64,000 nt of DNA from Nakamurella endophytica (GTDB lineage: Bacteria; Actinomycetota; Actinomycetes; Mycobacteriales; Nakamurellaceae), in the NCBI RefSeq assembly GCF_014646215.1, contig NZ_BMNA01000004.1, forward strand, positions 1 to 64,000, written 5' to 3'. The notes under the pieces were generated by a model. The model was not told the origin of the DNA. It did not search any database and saw nothing but the letters and a program-made list of their open reading frames with translations. Shown here piece by piece: positions 1 to 9,462 of the stretch. Within the stretch, counting starts at the first letter, position 1, and each line of letters starts with the position of its first letter. Both the position numbers and the translations under genes were made by a program.

Positions 1-136
1 CCACCGGCGCCACCACACCGGCCACCACCGCACCGGCCACCAACCCGGCCCCGGCCCACCGGCGCCATCGGGACGGTCCGCCCGGTGGGGCGGCAGGTCG
101 GGCGGCCGGTCGGACGGGGCGCTCGGTGCGGATCAC
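1..136 (-). CDS. N-terminus of a membrane protein (partial, runs off the window)
   Basis: Only the first 45 codons are inside the window. The start is a GTG at 136-134 preceded by GAGGAG, with six bases between, which is a good ribosome binding site. Residues 1-27 are Pro/Arg/Ala-rich and positively charged (ending RWRRW). Residues 28-45 are an unbroken Ala/Val/Gly stretch (AGAGLVAGAVVAGVVAPV) that looks like a first membrane helix with a cytoplasmic N-terminus. The gene follows the M15-like secreted protein in the same direction, 51 bp after its stop, so the two may be co-transcribed. The family cannot be named from this fragment; a transporter or other polytopic membrane protein is possible. 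Confidence 0.6.
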   Translation of the reverse strand, partial: MIRTERPVRPAARPAAPPGGPSRWRRWAGAGLVAGAVVAGVVAPV

Positions 137-187
137 GGGTGTCTCCTCGATCTGGTGATGGCTGGATGTCCGCGGGACGGCTGCAGG

Positions 188-1069
188 TCAGCGGCGCCGG
201 TACTCCTCCCAGGTCCGGATCGGGATGCGTGGGCCGTCGTCGGCGGCGTGGTCCGCCAGCCCGTCCAGACCCAGGTAGTAGTCGCCGACCTGGTGCTGCG
301 CGGCAGCGGAGAGATCGGTGTCGCTGATGGCGACGGCGTGGATGTGCCACGGCCAGTCCCCCTGGCGCGGGTTCCGCAGCCACGCCGCGAAGCCGACCCG
401 GCGCAGCGCGGTGACGACGGCCGTCCGCGTGGCGGCCGACATGCCCGACACCGACACGTCGACCACGCCGCCACCGTCGTGGGTGCCGGCCGACGTCGGG
501 TCCCCGCCGGGGTTGCACGAGCCCTGCGAGAGCACCAGCGAGCGTCCGGCCAGCTGCTCGGCGGCGGCAAGCATCGCCCGGGTGCGGGTGTCGACGACCG
601 GGCCGCTGCCCGCCCAGTGCACGCGGCCGCCGGGCCGCAGCGGACGGGTCACGGCGTAGCGGCGGGCGCCGAGCGCGGTGAGGGACGCGATGCCCGGCAA
701 TCCTGTCGCCGCGAGGCCCCGGTAGCCCAGCGAGCGCTGGTAGGCGGCGTAGGCGGCGATCGTCGTGGTGCCGAAGTAGCCGTCGACCCACCGGGCGGCG
801 AGCAGGCCGCGCGCCGCGAGCGCGCGCTCGACGAGCAGGACGCCCGCCCGGGCGCCGGCCGTGCGGGTGTCGTCGGGACGCCGGGGGTCGATCTGCGCGG
901 CCTTGACGACCGCTTCCATGTCCACCGCGGGCAGGGCCGCCGGCACGGACGCGGCGGCCGGGGCCGGTCGTCCCTGGGCCACCGGGGTGGCGGCGCCGGC
1001 GGAGAGCGCCGTCGGCACCGCCAGCACCGCAGCGGTGAGCACGGCGGTGAGGGTCCGGATGAGCCGCAC
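188..1069 (-). CDS. Secreted peptidoglycan-binding / M15-like peptidase protein
   Basis: The product has 293 residues. The GTG start at 1069 is preceded by GAGGAGG with four bases between, which favours it over upstream starts. Residues 1-27 form a signal peptide (basic start, hydrophobic core, SAGA-A cleavage region). Residues about 95-125 (YFGTTTIAAYAAYQ) resemble a peptidoglycan-binding repeat. The C-terminal half has THDGGGVVDV (His197, Asp204; H-x6-D spacing) and DWPWHIHAV (His242, His244). These match the HxxxxxxD and WH zinc-ligand layout of M15 D,D-peptidases, except that Asp stands where the usual catalytic Glu would be. By inference it acts outside the membrane on cell-wall peptide or as a wall-binding protein. 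Activity is uncertain because of that substitution. Confidence 0.7.
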   Translation of the reverse strand: MRLIRTLTAVLTAAVLAVPTALSAGAATPVAQGRPAPAAASVPAALPAVDMEAVVKAAQIDPRRPDDTRTAGARAGVLLVERALAARGLLAARWVDGYFGTTTIAAYAAYQRSLGYRGLAATGLPGIASLTALGARRYAVTRPLRPGGRVHWAGSGPVVDTRTRAMLAAAEQLAGRSLVLSQGSCNPGGDPTSAGTHDGGGVVDVSVSGMSAATRTAVVTALRRVGFAAWLRNPRQGDWPWHIHAVAISDTDLSAAAQHQVGDYYLGLDGLADHAADDGPRIPIRTWEEYRRR

Positions 1070-1368
1070 CGATCCTCCTCGGATCGACCGGGACGGCGGT
1101 CGTCGCCGGCGGCGGACCGGCCAGGTGTCGTCCACCGCGAGGGCAACCGTCGGCCGGTGCGGTGTTGTCCGGTAGCGGCCGCCGCCACCGGACAACACCG
1201 GACTGTCCGGCAGGGCTGTGAGCTGCACGAACAGCGGGGACGTCCGGCGGCCTGCCGTGTCCGACGGGCGTCCGGAGGCAGGGTCCGGACAGCATCCGCC
1301 GGCGGTCCCGGGGCCTTAGGGGCACCCGGGACGGCGTGAGGAGGGCGGAGCGGTGGACCGCGACGGTG

Positions 1369-1528
1369 TCAGGGGCGCGCAGCGGAGGACCGCGTCAGCG
1401 GGACGCAGCGGTGCGCCGGGCCGGCGTCAGCAGGACGCAGCGGGGAGCCGGGCCGACGTCAGGGGGACGCAGCGGGGAGCCGGGACCGCGTCAGCGGGGC
1501 ACAGCAGTGGCCGCGTCGGGACTACACA
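1369..1528. repeat. Degenerate 32-bp tandem repeat in a 508-bp gene-free stretch
   Basis: Copies beginning at about 1369, 1401, 1433, 1465 and 1497 share a GGACGCAGCGG...GCCGGG...CGTCAG pattern at a 32-bp period with several substitutions each. Two copies of a second unit (GACAGAGCACCGCGCC) follow at 1554 and 1584 and reach into the 3' end of the methyltransferase gene. No open frame here looks coding. The rest of the gap 1070-1577 shows no promoter or RNA gene that I can recognise. Confidence 0.6.
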
Positions 1529-1577
1529 GCGGTGCGCCGGGGTGCGCCCGGAGGACAGAGCACCGCGCCGGGCGGCG

Positions 1578-2459
1578 TCAGGAAGACAGAGCACCGCGCC
1601 GGCCCCGGTGGGCTCTCGCGCTGGCGTACAGGCAGACCGCGGCGGCGGTCGCCAGGTTCAGCGACTCGGCACGGCCGTAGATCGGGACCGCGACGCGCTC
1701 GTCGGCGCCGTCGGCGAGGTCGGCCGGCAGGCCGTGGGCCTCGGAGCCGAACAGCCACGCGGTGGGCAGGTCGAGCACGCCGCCGTCCTGGGCCTCGTCC
1801 AGGTCGACGGTCGCCGCGCCGGTGGTCGCCAGCACGGACAGCCCGGCCCCGGACAGCAGCGGGAGCAGCTCGACGACGTCCGGCACCCGGGCGACGGGCA
1901 GGTGGAACAGGCTGCCGGTGGACGCCCGGACGGCCTTGGGGTTGTACGGGTCGACGGCGTCACCCGCGAACAGCACGGCGTCCGCGCCCGCGGCGTCCGC
2001 CAGCCGGATGACCACGCCGGCGTTGCCGGGGTCGTTGGTGTCGACCAGCACGGCGACCAGCCGGGGGCCGGCGGCCAGCACCTCGGCCGCGGTCACGCCG
2101 GGCACGGTGCAGCGGGCCACCAGGCCCTGCGGGTGCACCGTGTCCGAGAGCGCCGCGGCCGCCCGCTCCGTCACCTCGGTGACCTCGATACCGGCGGCGT
2201 AGGCCGCCCGCACCAGGCCGACGTTGCGACCGGCAGCGGCCGCGGTCAGGTACAGCTCGCGGACGGTGCCGGGTGTCCGCCGCTCGGCGTCGACGGCCTC
2301 GCGGACGGCTTGCGCGCCCTCGGCGAGGAACTCGCCGGCCTGCTCACGACGGGACCGGCGGAGCAGCCGGTGCGCCGACTGGATCCGGCCGGCCCGCTCG
2401 GTGAGTGCACCGAGCGGGCTCTCGCCCGACCCGTCGGCCCCGGTGTCCTGGGAGGTCAG
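1578..2459 (-). CDS. TrmH/SpoU-family RNA 2'-O-methyltransferase
   Basis: This is a SAM-dependent SPOUT-fold enzyme expected to methylate ribose 2'-OH in rRNA or tRNA. The family motifs are present in order: [19 protein letters not shown] (motif 1), [11 protein letters not shown] (motif 2) and [17 protein letters not shown] (motif 3). The reading frame stays open and protein-like ([21 protein letters not shown]) far upstream of the first GTG at 2213, so that GTG is internal. No ATG, GTG or TTG occurs in frame between 2213 and the rplT stop. The best start is a CTG at 2459 that overlaps the rplT TGA (CTGA), giving 293 residues, typical for the family. Translational coupling to rplT is inferred. 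A start inside rplT was looked for and not found nearby. Its position after rplT is common in bacteria. Confidence 0.85.
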   Translation of the reverse strand: MTSQDTGADGSGESPLGALTERAGRIQSAHRLLRRSRREQAGEFLAEGAQAVREAVDAERRTPGTVRELYLTAAAAGRNVGLVRAAYAAGIEVTEVTERAAAALSDTVHPQGLVARCTVPGVTAAEVLAAGPRLVAVLVDTNDPGNAGVVIRLADAAGADAVLFAGDAVDPYNPKAVRASTGSLFHLPVARVPDVVELLPLLSGAGLSVLATTGAATVDLDEAQDGGVLDLPTAWLFGSEAHGLPADLADGADERVAVPIYGRAESLNLATAAAVCLYASARAHRGRRGALSS

Positions 2460-2836
2460 GCCGCGTCCGACTTGGACTCGGCCGGCAGGGCCGCCCGCGC
2501 GACCTCGACCAGCGCGGCGAACGCCGCGTCGTCGTGCACGGCGAGCTCGGCCAGCACCTTGCGGTCCACCTCGACGCCGGCGGCCTTGAGGCCCTGCACG
2601 AAGCGGTTGTAGGTCAGCCCGTGGTTGCGGGCCGCCGCGTTGATGCGGGTGATCCAGAGCTGGCGGAAGTCGTTCTTTCGCTTGCGCCGGTCGTTGTAGG
2701 CGTAGTTCAGGGAGTGGAGCACCTGCTCCTTGGCCTTGCGGTACAGCCGCGAGCGCTGCCCGCGGTAGCCGCTGGCGTGCTCCAGGACGGTACGGCGCTT
2801 CTTCTGCGCGTTGACGGCTCTCTTGACGCGTGCCAT
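2456..2836 (-). CDS. rplT: 50S ribosomal protein L20
   Basis: The 126-residue product begins [19 protein letters not shown] and contains [17 protein letters not shown] and [16 protein letters not shown], classic L20 signatures. L20 binds 23S rRNA early in large-subunit assembly and is an autoregulator in several bacteria. The tail after residue about 118 (AESKSDAA) is a short acidic extension. It is the third gene of infC-rpmI-rplT, the universal order, and its stop overlaps the proposed CTG start of the downstream methyltransferase. Confidence 0.98.
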   Translation of the reverse strand: MARVKRAVNAQKKRRTVLEHASGYRGQRSRLYRKAKEQVLHSLNYAYNDRRKRKNDFRQLWITRINAAARNHGLTYNRFVQGLKAAGVEVDRKVLAELAVHDDAAFAALVEVARAALPAESKSDAA

Positions 2837-2910
2837 CGGGACACCTTGTCCTTCACTGTGGGGCGCCGGGCGGGCGCCGCGGGACCTTGCCGGTCCGGTC
2901 GGTCGGTGGG

Positions 2911-2961
2911 GGCGGTGCGGACGGTGGCCGCACCGCCGGGTCGCCGGGCTGGTGCCCGGCG
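2911..2961 (-). other. Two tandem hairpins in the rpmI-rplT gap
   Basis: Hairpin A pairs 2911-2920 with 2928-2937 (GGCGGTGCGG / CCGCACCGCC, 7-nt loop). Hairpin B pairs 2942-2949 with 2954-2961 (CGCCGGGC / GCCCGGCG, loop TGGT). Both lie immediately after rpmI on the transcript and neither is followed by a T-run. They could stabilise or partly terminate the mRNA, or serve in L20 autoregulation. The last is inference. Confidence 0.55.
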
Positions 2962-2968
2962 GTCCGGG

Positions 2969-3163
2969 TCAGATGCCCAGCAGCCGCTTGATGCGGGGGG
3001 CGTCGACCGCGGCGATGCCCTTGACGCCGTCGATGCGGCGGGTCTGGCGCGACGACTTCTTCTCCAGGTTGTGCCGCTTGCCGGAGCCGGCGTGGACCAG
3101 CTTGCCGCTGCCGGTCACCTTGACCCGCTTGGAGATCCCGGAATGCGTCTTGTTCTTGGGCAT
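2969..3163 (-). CDS. rpmI: 50S ribosomal protein L35
   Basis: The product has 64 residues, the normal L35 length, starting [17 protein letters not shown] and containing [18 protein letters not shown]. The ATG at 3163-3161 is chosen because it gives the conserved MPKNK start; the frame is open further upstream but that part has no family similarity. L35 is a small basic protein of the 50S subunit. The gene sits between infC and rplT, with hairpin-rich gaps on both sides. Confidence 0.97.
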   Translation of the reverse strand: MPKNKTHSGISKRVKVTGSGKLVHAGSGKRHNLEKKSSRQTRRIDGVKGIAAVDAPRIKRLLGI

Positions 3164-3268
3164 GACTCCCTCTATCCCTGCTCGTCCGGTGCGCGCCGTG
3201 GCGCGCGTACTCACGGTCGCCCGTCGGGCACACCGAATCCTGTGACCACCGGCGGGGCCGGCGGTCGA

Positions 3269-3328
3269 GCCCGCCACCGTCCGGTGGCGGGCAGCACGAC
3301 GCGCCCGGCCGACCTGGTCGGCCGGGCG
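3269..3328 (-). other. Two tandem perfect hairpins in the infC-rpmI gap
   Basis: Just after the infC stop on the transcript, 3317-3328 pairs with 3302-3313 (12-bp perfect stem CGCCCGGCCGAC / GTCGGCCGGGCG, 3-nt loop). Further on, 3283-3292 pairs with 3269-3278 (10-bp stem GCCCGCCACC, loop GTCC). No T-run follows. They may act as attenuating or mRNA-stabilising structures that set the ratio of IF3 to L35/L20. Confidence 0.6.
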
Positions 3329-3340
3329 ACGCCGTCCGGG

Positions 3341-3889
3341 TCAGCCCGCGGCTGCGGTGACCGCCGGACGGGCGCGCTGCTGCTTGTGCGGCGCCAACAC
3401 CATGATCATGTTGCGGCCGTCCTGCTTGGGTGCCGACTCGATCACGCCCAGCTCCGCGACGTCCTGCGCGAGCCGTTGCAGGAGCCGGAAGCCCAGCTCG
3501 GGACGCGACTGCTCGCGCCCGCGGAACATGATCGTGACCTTCACCTTGTCCCCGGCCTGGAGGAACCGCACGACGTGACCCTTCTTGGTCTCGTAGTCGT
3601 GCGGGTCGATCTTCGGCCGGAGCTTCATCTCCTTGATGACCGTCAGGACCTGGTTCCGCCGTGCCTCGCGGGCCTTCTGCGCGCTCTCGTACTTGAACTT
3701 GCCGTAGTCCATGAGCTTGCAGACCGGCGGGCGGGCGTCGGGCGCCACCTCGACGAGGTCGAGGTCGGCCTCCTGGGCACGGCGCAGGGCCTCGCCCGTC
3801 GAGACGATGCCGATCTGCTCGCCGGCCGCCCCGACGAGGCGGACCTCCGGAACGCGGATCCTGTCGTTGATGCGTGGCTCGACGCTGAT
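3341..3889 (-). CDS. infC: Translation initiation factor IF-3, ATC start codon
   Basis: IF3 binds the 30S subunit and proofreads the initiator tRNA and start codon. The 182-residue product reads [20 protein letters not shown] and includes [19 protein letters not shown] and [14 protein letters not shown], diagnostic of IF3 N and C domains. AGGAGG at 3900-3895 lies five bases before ATC (3889-3887), exactly where homologous proteins begin. The only upstream GTG/ATG start would add 30 residues without family character. A rare AUU/AUC-type start is the known basis of IF3 self-repression in other bacteria; that it works so here is inference. First gene of infC-rpmI-rplT, behind a leader of about 360 nt. 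Confidence 0.93.
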   Translation of the reverse strand: MSVEPRINDRIRVPEVRLVGAAGEQIGIVSTGEALRRAQEADLDLVEVAPDARPPVCKLMDYGKFKYESAQKAREARRNQVLTVIKEMKLRPKIDPHDYETKKGHVVRFLQAGDKVKVTIMFRGREQSRPELGFRLLQRLAQDVAELGVIESAPKQDGRNMIMVLAPHKQQRARPAVTAAAG

Positions 3890-4258
3890 TGAGTCCTCCT
3901 GGAGCCTGGTTCGGATGCTGTCTGCTGCGCTGCGGTACTGCACGTGGTGCGGGTGCTGCAGGCACCCGGCGGACGGCACTCCGCCGGGCCCGGGGCCACC
4001 CGCGTCACGCCCGACGGCGCCAACGCAGAAAGGTCCCGCTGCGAGGCAGGCGGGACCCGAGGGACGACCGGTCGGCGCCGTACGGCGCGCAGCACCGACG
4101 CATGTCGGTGAACCGGACCCGGCCGCCTGGTACTGCAGGGCTGCTCGGGTGGGAGTCGGGCTCCACTTGCCGCCCGGACCATCCCCGCCGGCAGGCGGCA
4201 GAGGTTCGACCCGGGCTGATCCCCGCTCGCGCAGGGATCGGTCGCACCTGACAGTCTA
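3890..4258 (-). promoter_or_regulatory. infC leader with promoter-like box, GNRA hairpin and terminator-like hairpin
   Basis: On the minus strand a -10-like TAGACT lies at 4258-4253, with no clear -35. Downstream, 4239-4231 pairs with 4226-4218 (GATCCCTGC / GCGGGGATC, tetraloop GCGA). A second strong hairpin pairs 4057-4050 with 4039-4032 (GGTCCCGC / GCGGGACC, extended by an inner GC-rich helix) and is followed on the transcript by TTTCT. That arrangement resembles an intrinsic terminator or attenuator. A short open frame beginning [15 protein letters not shown] crosses the hairpin and could be a leader peptide, but it has no clear ribosome binding site. An attenuation role is inferred. Confidence 0.5.
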
Positions 4259-4264
4259 CACAGG

Positions 4265-4669
4265 GTGAGCACCTCTCGGCCCCCGTCCGACCTGCCCGGC
4301 GACAGCGACCCCGGCGACGCACCTACCGTCGCACCCACCGGCGCCGCCGGTCCGGCCGACGCCGCGGCACCTCGCGAGCTGGTGGACATCCCGGCCGTCG
4401 AGGTGATCAGCCGGGCGGCCGTCCTGCTGATGTCGGCCGCCGCCGAGCAGCTCGGCCTGGCCTCGGACGACCCGCAGGACCCGGCGCACCGCGACCTCGA
4501 CGAGGCCCGCCGCCTGATCACCGCGCTGGCCGGCCTGGTCCGCGCGTCGGCGCCGGACCTCGGCCCGCACGCCGCGGCCTTCCGCGACGGGCTGGACGCC
4601 CTGCAGCGCGCGTTCCGCGAGTACTCCGTGGTGCCGGACGACCCGGGACAGGGTCCCGGCGAGGCCTGA
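4265..4669 (+). CDS. DUF1844 family protein
   Basis: The product has 134 residues. After a Pro/Asp-rich N-terminus (1-37) comes the DUF1844 core: VDIPAVEVISRAAVLLMSAAA, then HRDLDEARRLITALAGLV and a conserved C-terminal AFREYS. It is small, largely helical and without a signal peptide, and its function is unknown. DUF1844 next to infC, divergently transcribed, is a recurring actinobacterial arrangement. The GTG start at 4265 has no Shine-Dalgarno sequence. A TCTACA box ends four to five bases upstream, so the mRNA may be leaderless. Confidence 0.88.
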   Translation: MSTSRPPSDLPGDSDPGDAPTVAPTGAAGPADAAAPRELVDIPAVEVISRAAVLLMSAAAEQLGLASDDPQDPAHRDLDEARRLITALAGLVRASAPDLGPHAAAFRDGLDALQRAFREYSVVPDDPGQGPGEA

Positions 4670-4801
4670 TCTCCGGCCCCGCAGTGCGGTGAGGCCGGTG
4701 CCGGATCCGGCCGGACGACCGGGCGCGCGACCGGCTGCTGGCCGGACGCCGGTGCGACGGGCGGGCCGGACCTCGGGAGGACGGGCGGCCGGCCGCCGGC
4801 G

Positions 4802-6125
<1,324 letters not shown>

Positions 6126-6201
6126 CCGTCCATCGGGTCGGGGTCGCCCGGCCACCGGCGCCGCGGTGCCGGAGCGCCCCCGCGCCGGCCGGCCGGGCAC
6201 C

Positions 6202-7527
6202 TCAGGCGTGCCCGTAGCCCTCCAGCGCCGGCTCGGACCCCAGCTCGTCGATGACGTGCCCCATCCGGTCACGCTTGGTCGTCAGGTACCGCAGGTTCTC
6301 CGGGTTCACCGAGACCGCCAGCGGCACCCGGCCGACGATCTGCAGGCCGTAGCCCTCCAGCCCGGCCCGCTTGGCCGGGTTGTTGGTCAGCAGCCGCATG
6401 GACTTGATGCCCAGGTCGGCGAGGACCTGCGCACCGGTGCCGTACTCGCGCGCGTCCGCGGGCAGACCGAGCAGGAGGTTGGCGTCGACCGTGTCGACCC
6501 CCTCGTCCTGCAACTCGTAGGCCCGCAACTTGTCCAGCAGGCCGATCCCGCGGCCCTCGTGCCCGCGGATGTAGAGCACCACGCCGCGGCCCTGCGCGAC
6601 GACGGCGTCCAGGGCGGCGTGCAGCTGCGGCCCGCAGTCGCAGCGCAGCGAGCCGAGCACGTCGCCGGTCAGGCACTCCGAGTGCACCCGGACCAGCACG
6701 TCGACGCCGTCGCCGATGTCGCCGTGCACCAGGGCGATCAGCTCCCGCCCGGTGATCTCGCTGACGTAACCCACCGCGCGGAAATCGCCCTGGGGCAACG
6801 GGAGTCGCGCCGACGCCACCCGGCGGACCTGCACCTCGCGGGCGCGCCGGTAGGCGACCAGGTCCGCGATCGAGATCAACGCCAGCCCGTGGTCGTCGGC
6901 GAACACCCGCAGCTCGTCGGTCCGCGCCATGCCCAGCGGGTCCTTCTCGCTGACGATCTCGCACAGCACGCCGACCGGCGACAGGCCGGCCATCCGCGCC
7001 AGGTCCACGGCCGCCTCCGTGTGCCCGGGCCGCACCAGCACGCCGCCCTCGCGGGCGCGCAGCGGCACCACGTGCCCCGGCCGGGAGAAGTCACCGGGCA
7101 CCGACGCCGGGTCGGCGAGCTTGCGGATGGTGTGCGCGCGGTCGGCCGCGGAGATGCCGGTGCTGACGCCCTCCTTGGCGTCGACGGTGACCGTGTACGC
7201 GGTCCCCCGACGGTCCTGGTTGGTGTGGTACATCGGCGGCAGGTTGAGCCGATCCGCCTCGGACTCGGTGATCGGCACGCAGACGTAGCCCGAGGTGTAC
7301 CGGACCATGAAGGCGATGAGCTCGGGCGTCGCCAGCTCCGCGGCGAAGATCAGGTCGCCCTCGTTCTCGCGGTCCTCGTCGTCGACCACGACGACGGCCC
7401 GGCCGGCGGCGATCTCCGCCAGCGCGTAGTCCACGGTGTCGAAGCCGGCCGCCGTGCGGGGACGGCGGGCCGCCTCGTCGACACCGTCGACGGGTCCGGC
7501 GGGCGGGACGGCGGTGGCGTCGCTCAC
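6202..7527 (-). CDS. ribBA: Bifunctional 3,4-DHBP synthase / GTP cyclohydrolase II
   Basis: The product has 441 residues. The N-terminal RibB domain (about 27-230) makes 3,4-dihydroxy-2-butanone 4-phosphate from ribulose 5-phosphate and has the acidic loop [11 protein letters not shown] at 49-59 and [16 protein letters not shown]. The C-terminal RibA domain (about 231-425) opens the GTP ring and has the zinc cysteines 285, 296 and 298 ([20 protein letters not shown]) and RGHEGRGIG at 321-329. Both active sites look intact. The GTG at 7527 overlaps the ribE stop (GTGA), which fixes the start. It supplies both precursors used upstream of ribH. Confidence 0.97.
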   Translation of the reverse strand: MSDATAVPPAGPVDGVDEAARRPRTAAGFDTVDYALAEIAAGRAVVVVDDEDRENEGDLIFAAELATPELIAFMVRYTSGYVCVPITESEADRLNLPPMYHTNQDRRGTAYTVTVDAKEGVSTGISAADRAHTIRKLADPASVPGDFSRPGHVVPLRAREGGVLVRPGHTEAAVDLARMAGLSPVGVLCEIVSEKDPLGMARTDELRVFADDHGLALISIADLVAYRRAREVQVRRVASARLPLPQGDFRAVGYVSEITGRELIALVHGDIGDGVDVLVRVHSECLTGDVLGSLRCDCGPQLHAALDAVVAQGRGVVLYIRGHEGRGIGLLDKLRAYELQDEGVDTVDANLLLGLPADAREYGTGAQVLADLGIKSMRLLTNNPAKRAGLEGYGLQIVGRVPLAVSVNPENLRYLTTKRDRMGHVIDELGSEPALEGYGHA

Positions 7528-8273
7528 CGGGCACCTGCCACGGCGACCCCTGCCGGGTCCGAGGCCGGGACGCCGGCGGGGGCGGCACCGCCGCCGGGGG
7601 CGGCACCAGCGCCAGGGGCGGCACCGACACCGGGGGCGGCACCGACTCCGAGAGCGGCCGAGCGGGCCAGCAGCCGTTCCACGTACTTGGCCATCACGTC
7701 CACCTCGATGTTGACCTCCGTGCCGGGATCGGCCAGGCCCAGCGTGGTGAGCGCCCTCGTCTCCGGGATGATGCCGAGGGTGAACTCCGCGGCGCCGGCC
7801 GGCCCGCCGGTGTCCTCGACGTCGATCACGGTCAGCGAGACGCCGTCCACCGCCACCGCGCCCTTGCCGGCGACGTAGGGGGCGAGCGCGGCGGGCACCC
7901 GGACGCGGAACTCGTCGTAGCCGCGGTGCGGGGTGCGGGCCACGACGGTGCCGACCCCGTCGACGTGGCCCTGCACGACATGCCCGCCGAGCCGGCCGTC
8001 CGCCCGGACGGACCGCTCCAGGTTGACCCGGCGCCCGGGCGTCCAGGACCGCGCGCTGGTGCGCTGCAGCGTCTCCCGCATGACGTCCGCCGTGAAGGTC
8101 CCGCCGGCCGCGTCGACGACGGTCAGGCAGACCCCGGACACCGCGATGGAGTCGCCGTGGTGGACGTCCGAGGTGACCAGTGGCCCGCGCACGACGACGC
8201 GGGCGTCGCCGCCGTCCGGGGCCACGTCCAGGGCGAGCACCTCGCCCAACTCCTCCACGATGCCGGTGAACAT
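7524..8273 (-). CDS. ribE: Riboflavin synthase alpha chain with repeat tail
   Basis: Riboflavin synthase dismutates two lumazine molecules to riboflavin. The 249-residue product begins [12 protein letters not shown], the near-invariant start. It has two lumazine-binding barrels ([18 protein letters not shown] in the first, [18 protein letters not shown] in the second) and [14 protein letters not shown] between. The family ends near residue 205. Here about 40 extra residues follow, built from GVGAAPG-type repeats, probably a disordered tail from repeat expansion. The gene overlaps ribBA by 4 nt. A GCGAAGGG box lies upstream. Confidence 0.96.
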   Translation of the reverse strand: MFTGIVEELGEVLALDVAPDGGDARVVVRGPLVTSDVHHGDSIAVSGVCLTVVDAAGGTFTADVMRETLQRTSARSWTPGRRVNLERSVRADGRLGGHVVQGHVDGVGTVVARTPHRGYDEFRVRVPAALAPYVAGKGAVAVDGVSLTVIDVEDTGGPAGAAEFTLGIIPETRALTTLGLADPGTEVNIEVDVMAKYVERLLARSAALGVGAAPGVGAAPGAGAAPGGGAAPAGVPASDPAGVAVAGAR

Positions 8274-8569
8274 CCGCCCTGTCCGACCCTTCGCCGTGGG
8301 GCCGCCGCGCGCCGACCGGCCCGCGGGCCCCTGCCCTGCCCGCCGGCCACACGGCCGTGGCGGGTCCCTGCGTCCATAGTCCTCCACCCGGGGGACCCGC
8401 GGGCCACCCCGGGCGCCCGCCGGGGGCGTGATGCCCGTCCCCTGTGCCTCACGGCCGGGATCTGCTCGCGGTCGGCCACCCGGTCCCTCGTCCGACGCGC
8501 CGCGACGCGCCCCGACGGGAGGTCGCGTGGCCGGTCCGGGTCCGGGTCCGCGGCGGGACGGCGCGCCGG
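8274..8569. other. Gap between rpe and ribE; no ribD and no clear FMN riboswitch
   Basis: This 296-bp stretch occupies the place where ribD/ribG is found in Mycobacterium. I find no coding frame with deaminase motifs. I looked for the conserved FMN-riboswitch blocks (GGUGAAAUUCC-like and GACCCG-like segments) on the minus strand and found none convincing. It is GC-rich with several short inverted repeats. Confidence 0.5.
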
Positions 8570-9301
8570 TCAGCCGGCCGACGCGTCCCCGTCCGGGGAT
8601 CCACCGGACGGATCCACGGCGTCCGCCGGGTCGTCGGACACCGGGCGCGCCGCCTCGGCCCGCCGGCGCAGGTCCGCGACGGCCGCCGCCCGGTCGGGAC
8701 TGCCGTAGACGGCGGAGCCGGCGACGAAGCAGTCGGCGCCGGCCTCTGCCGCCTGAACGACGGTGTCCGCATTGATCCCGCCGTCGACCTGCACGACCAC
8801 CCGCAGGTGGCCGGTCTGCACCATGCGGCGGGCCCGGCGCACCTTGTCCAGGGTGTGCGCCAGGAACTCCTGGCCGCCGAACCCGGGCTCCACGGTCATC
8901 ACCAGCAGGGTGTCGTAGCTGGGCAGCACGTCGACCCAGTCGTCCAGCTCGGTGTCCGGCTTGAGGGACAGTCCGGCCGTGGCGCCGGCGGCGCGCAGGT
9001 CGACCGCCATGGTGACCGGGTCCCGGACCGCCTCCGCGTGGACGGTGACGTTGTACGCGCCCGCCTCGGCGTAGCCGACGGCCCAGCGGTCCGGGTCGTC
9101 GATCATCAGGTGGCAGTCGAGCGGGATGTCGGTGGCCGCGTGCAGCGACTGCACCACCGGCAGCCCCAGGGTGAGGTTCGGGACGAAGTGGTTGTCCATG
9201 ACGTCGACGTGCAGCCAGTCCGCACCGCGGACGGCCGCCGCCTCGTCGGCCAGCCGCGCGAAGTCGGCGGACAGGATGCTCGGCGCGATCAACACGGTCA
9301 C
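8570..9301 (-). CDS. rpe: Ribulose-phosphate 3-epimerase
   Basis: It interconverts ribulose 5-phosphate and xylulose 5-phosphate in the pentose phosphate pathway; ribulose 5-phosphate is also the RibB substrate. The 243-residue TIM barrel shows [32 protein letters not shown] (metal His and Asp), [32 protein letters not shown] and FVAGSAVYG. The last 25 residues (Asp/Ser/Gly-rich) exceed the family length. The GTG at 9301 gives the usual [10 protein letters not shown] start. Its position between rsmB and ribE matches related genomes. Confidence 0.97.
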   Translation of the reverse strand: MTVLIAPSILSADFARLADEAAAVRGADWLHVDVMDNHFVPNLTLGLPVVQSLHAATDIPLDCHLMIDDPDRWAVGYAEAGAYNVTVHAEAVRDPVTMAVDLRAAGATAGLSLKPDTELDDWVDVLPSYDTLLVMTVEPGFGGQEFLAHTLDKVRRARRMVQTGHLRVVVQVDGGINADTVVQAAEAGADCFVAGSAVYGSPDRAAAVADLRRRAEAARPVSDDPADAVDPSGGSPDGDASAG

Positions 9302-9462
9302 CGGGCCAGCCTAGAGCGGCACCCCCGGGCCGCCGTCGCCCCCGCCGGACCGGCGGGCGGCCGCCGCGGGGGCCGGGCGCCGGTCCGCCGCGGCGCCGGA
9401 CGGGCGGCCGCGGCGACATCGCAAGGGGTGGCCCGCGGCCCGGGCGGCGACCCGGCTCGGCG

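Noticed and set aside
188..1339. Long plus-strand open frames over the wall protein, such as 155-1339
   Set aside because: Composition (Arg/Gly/Ala without domains) and lack of ribosome sites mark them as shadows of the minus-strand gene.
1369..1528. CRISPR-like array with 32-bp period
   Set aside because: Repeats are contiguous and diverged with no unique spacers, and no cas genes are near.
4201..4240. tRNA-like T-arm (GGTTCGACC) upstream of infC
   Set aside because: No matching acceptor, anticodon or D arms; the nearby stem is the GNRA hairpin of the leader.
8274..8569. FMN riboswitch before ribE
   Set aside because: Conserved segments of the aptamer could not be found on the minus strand.
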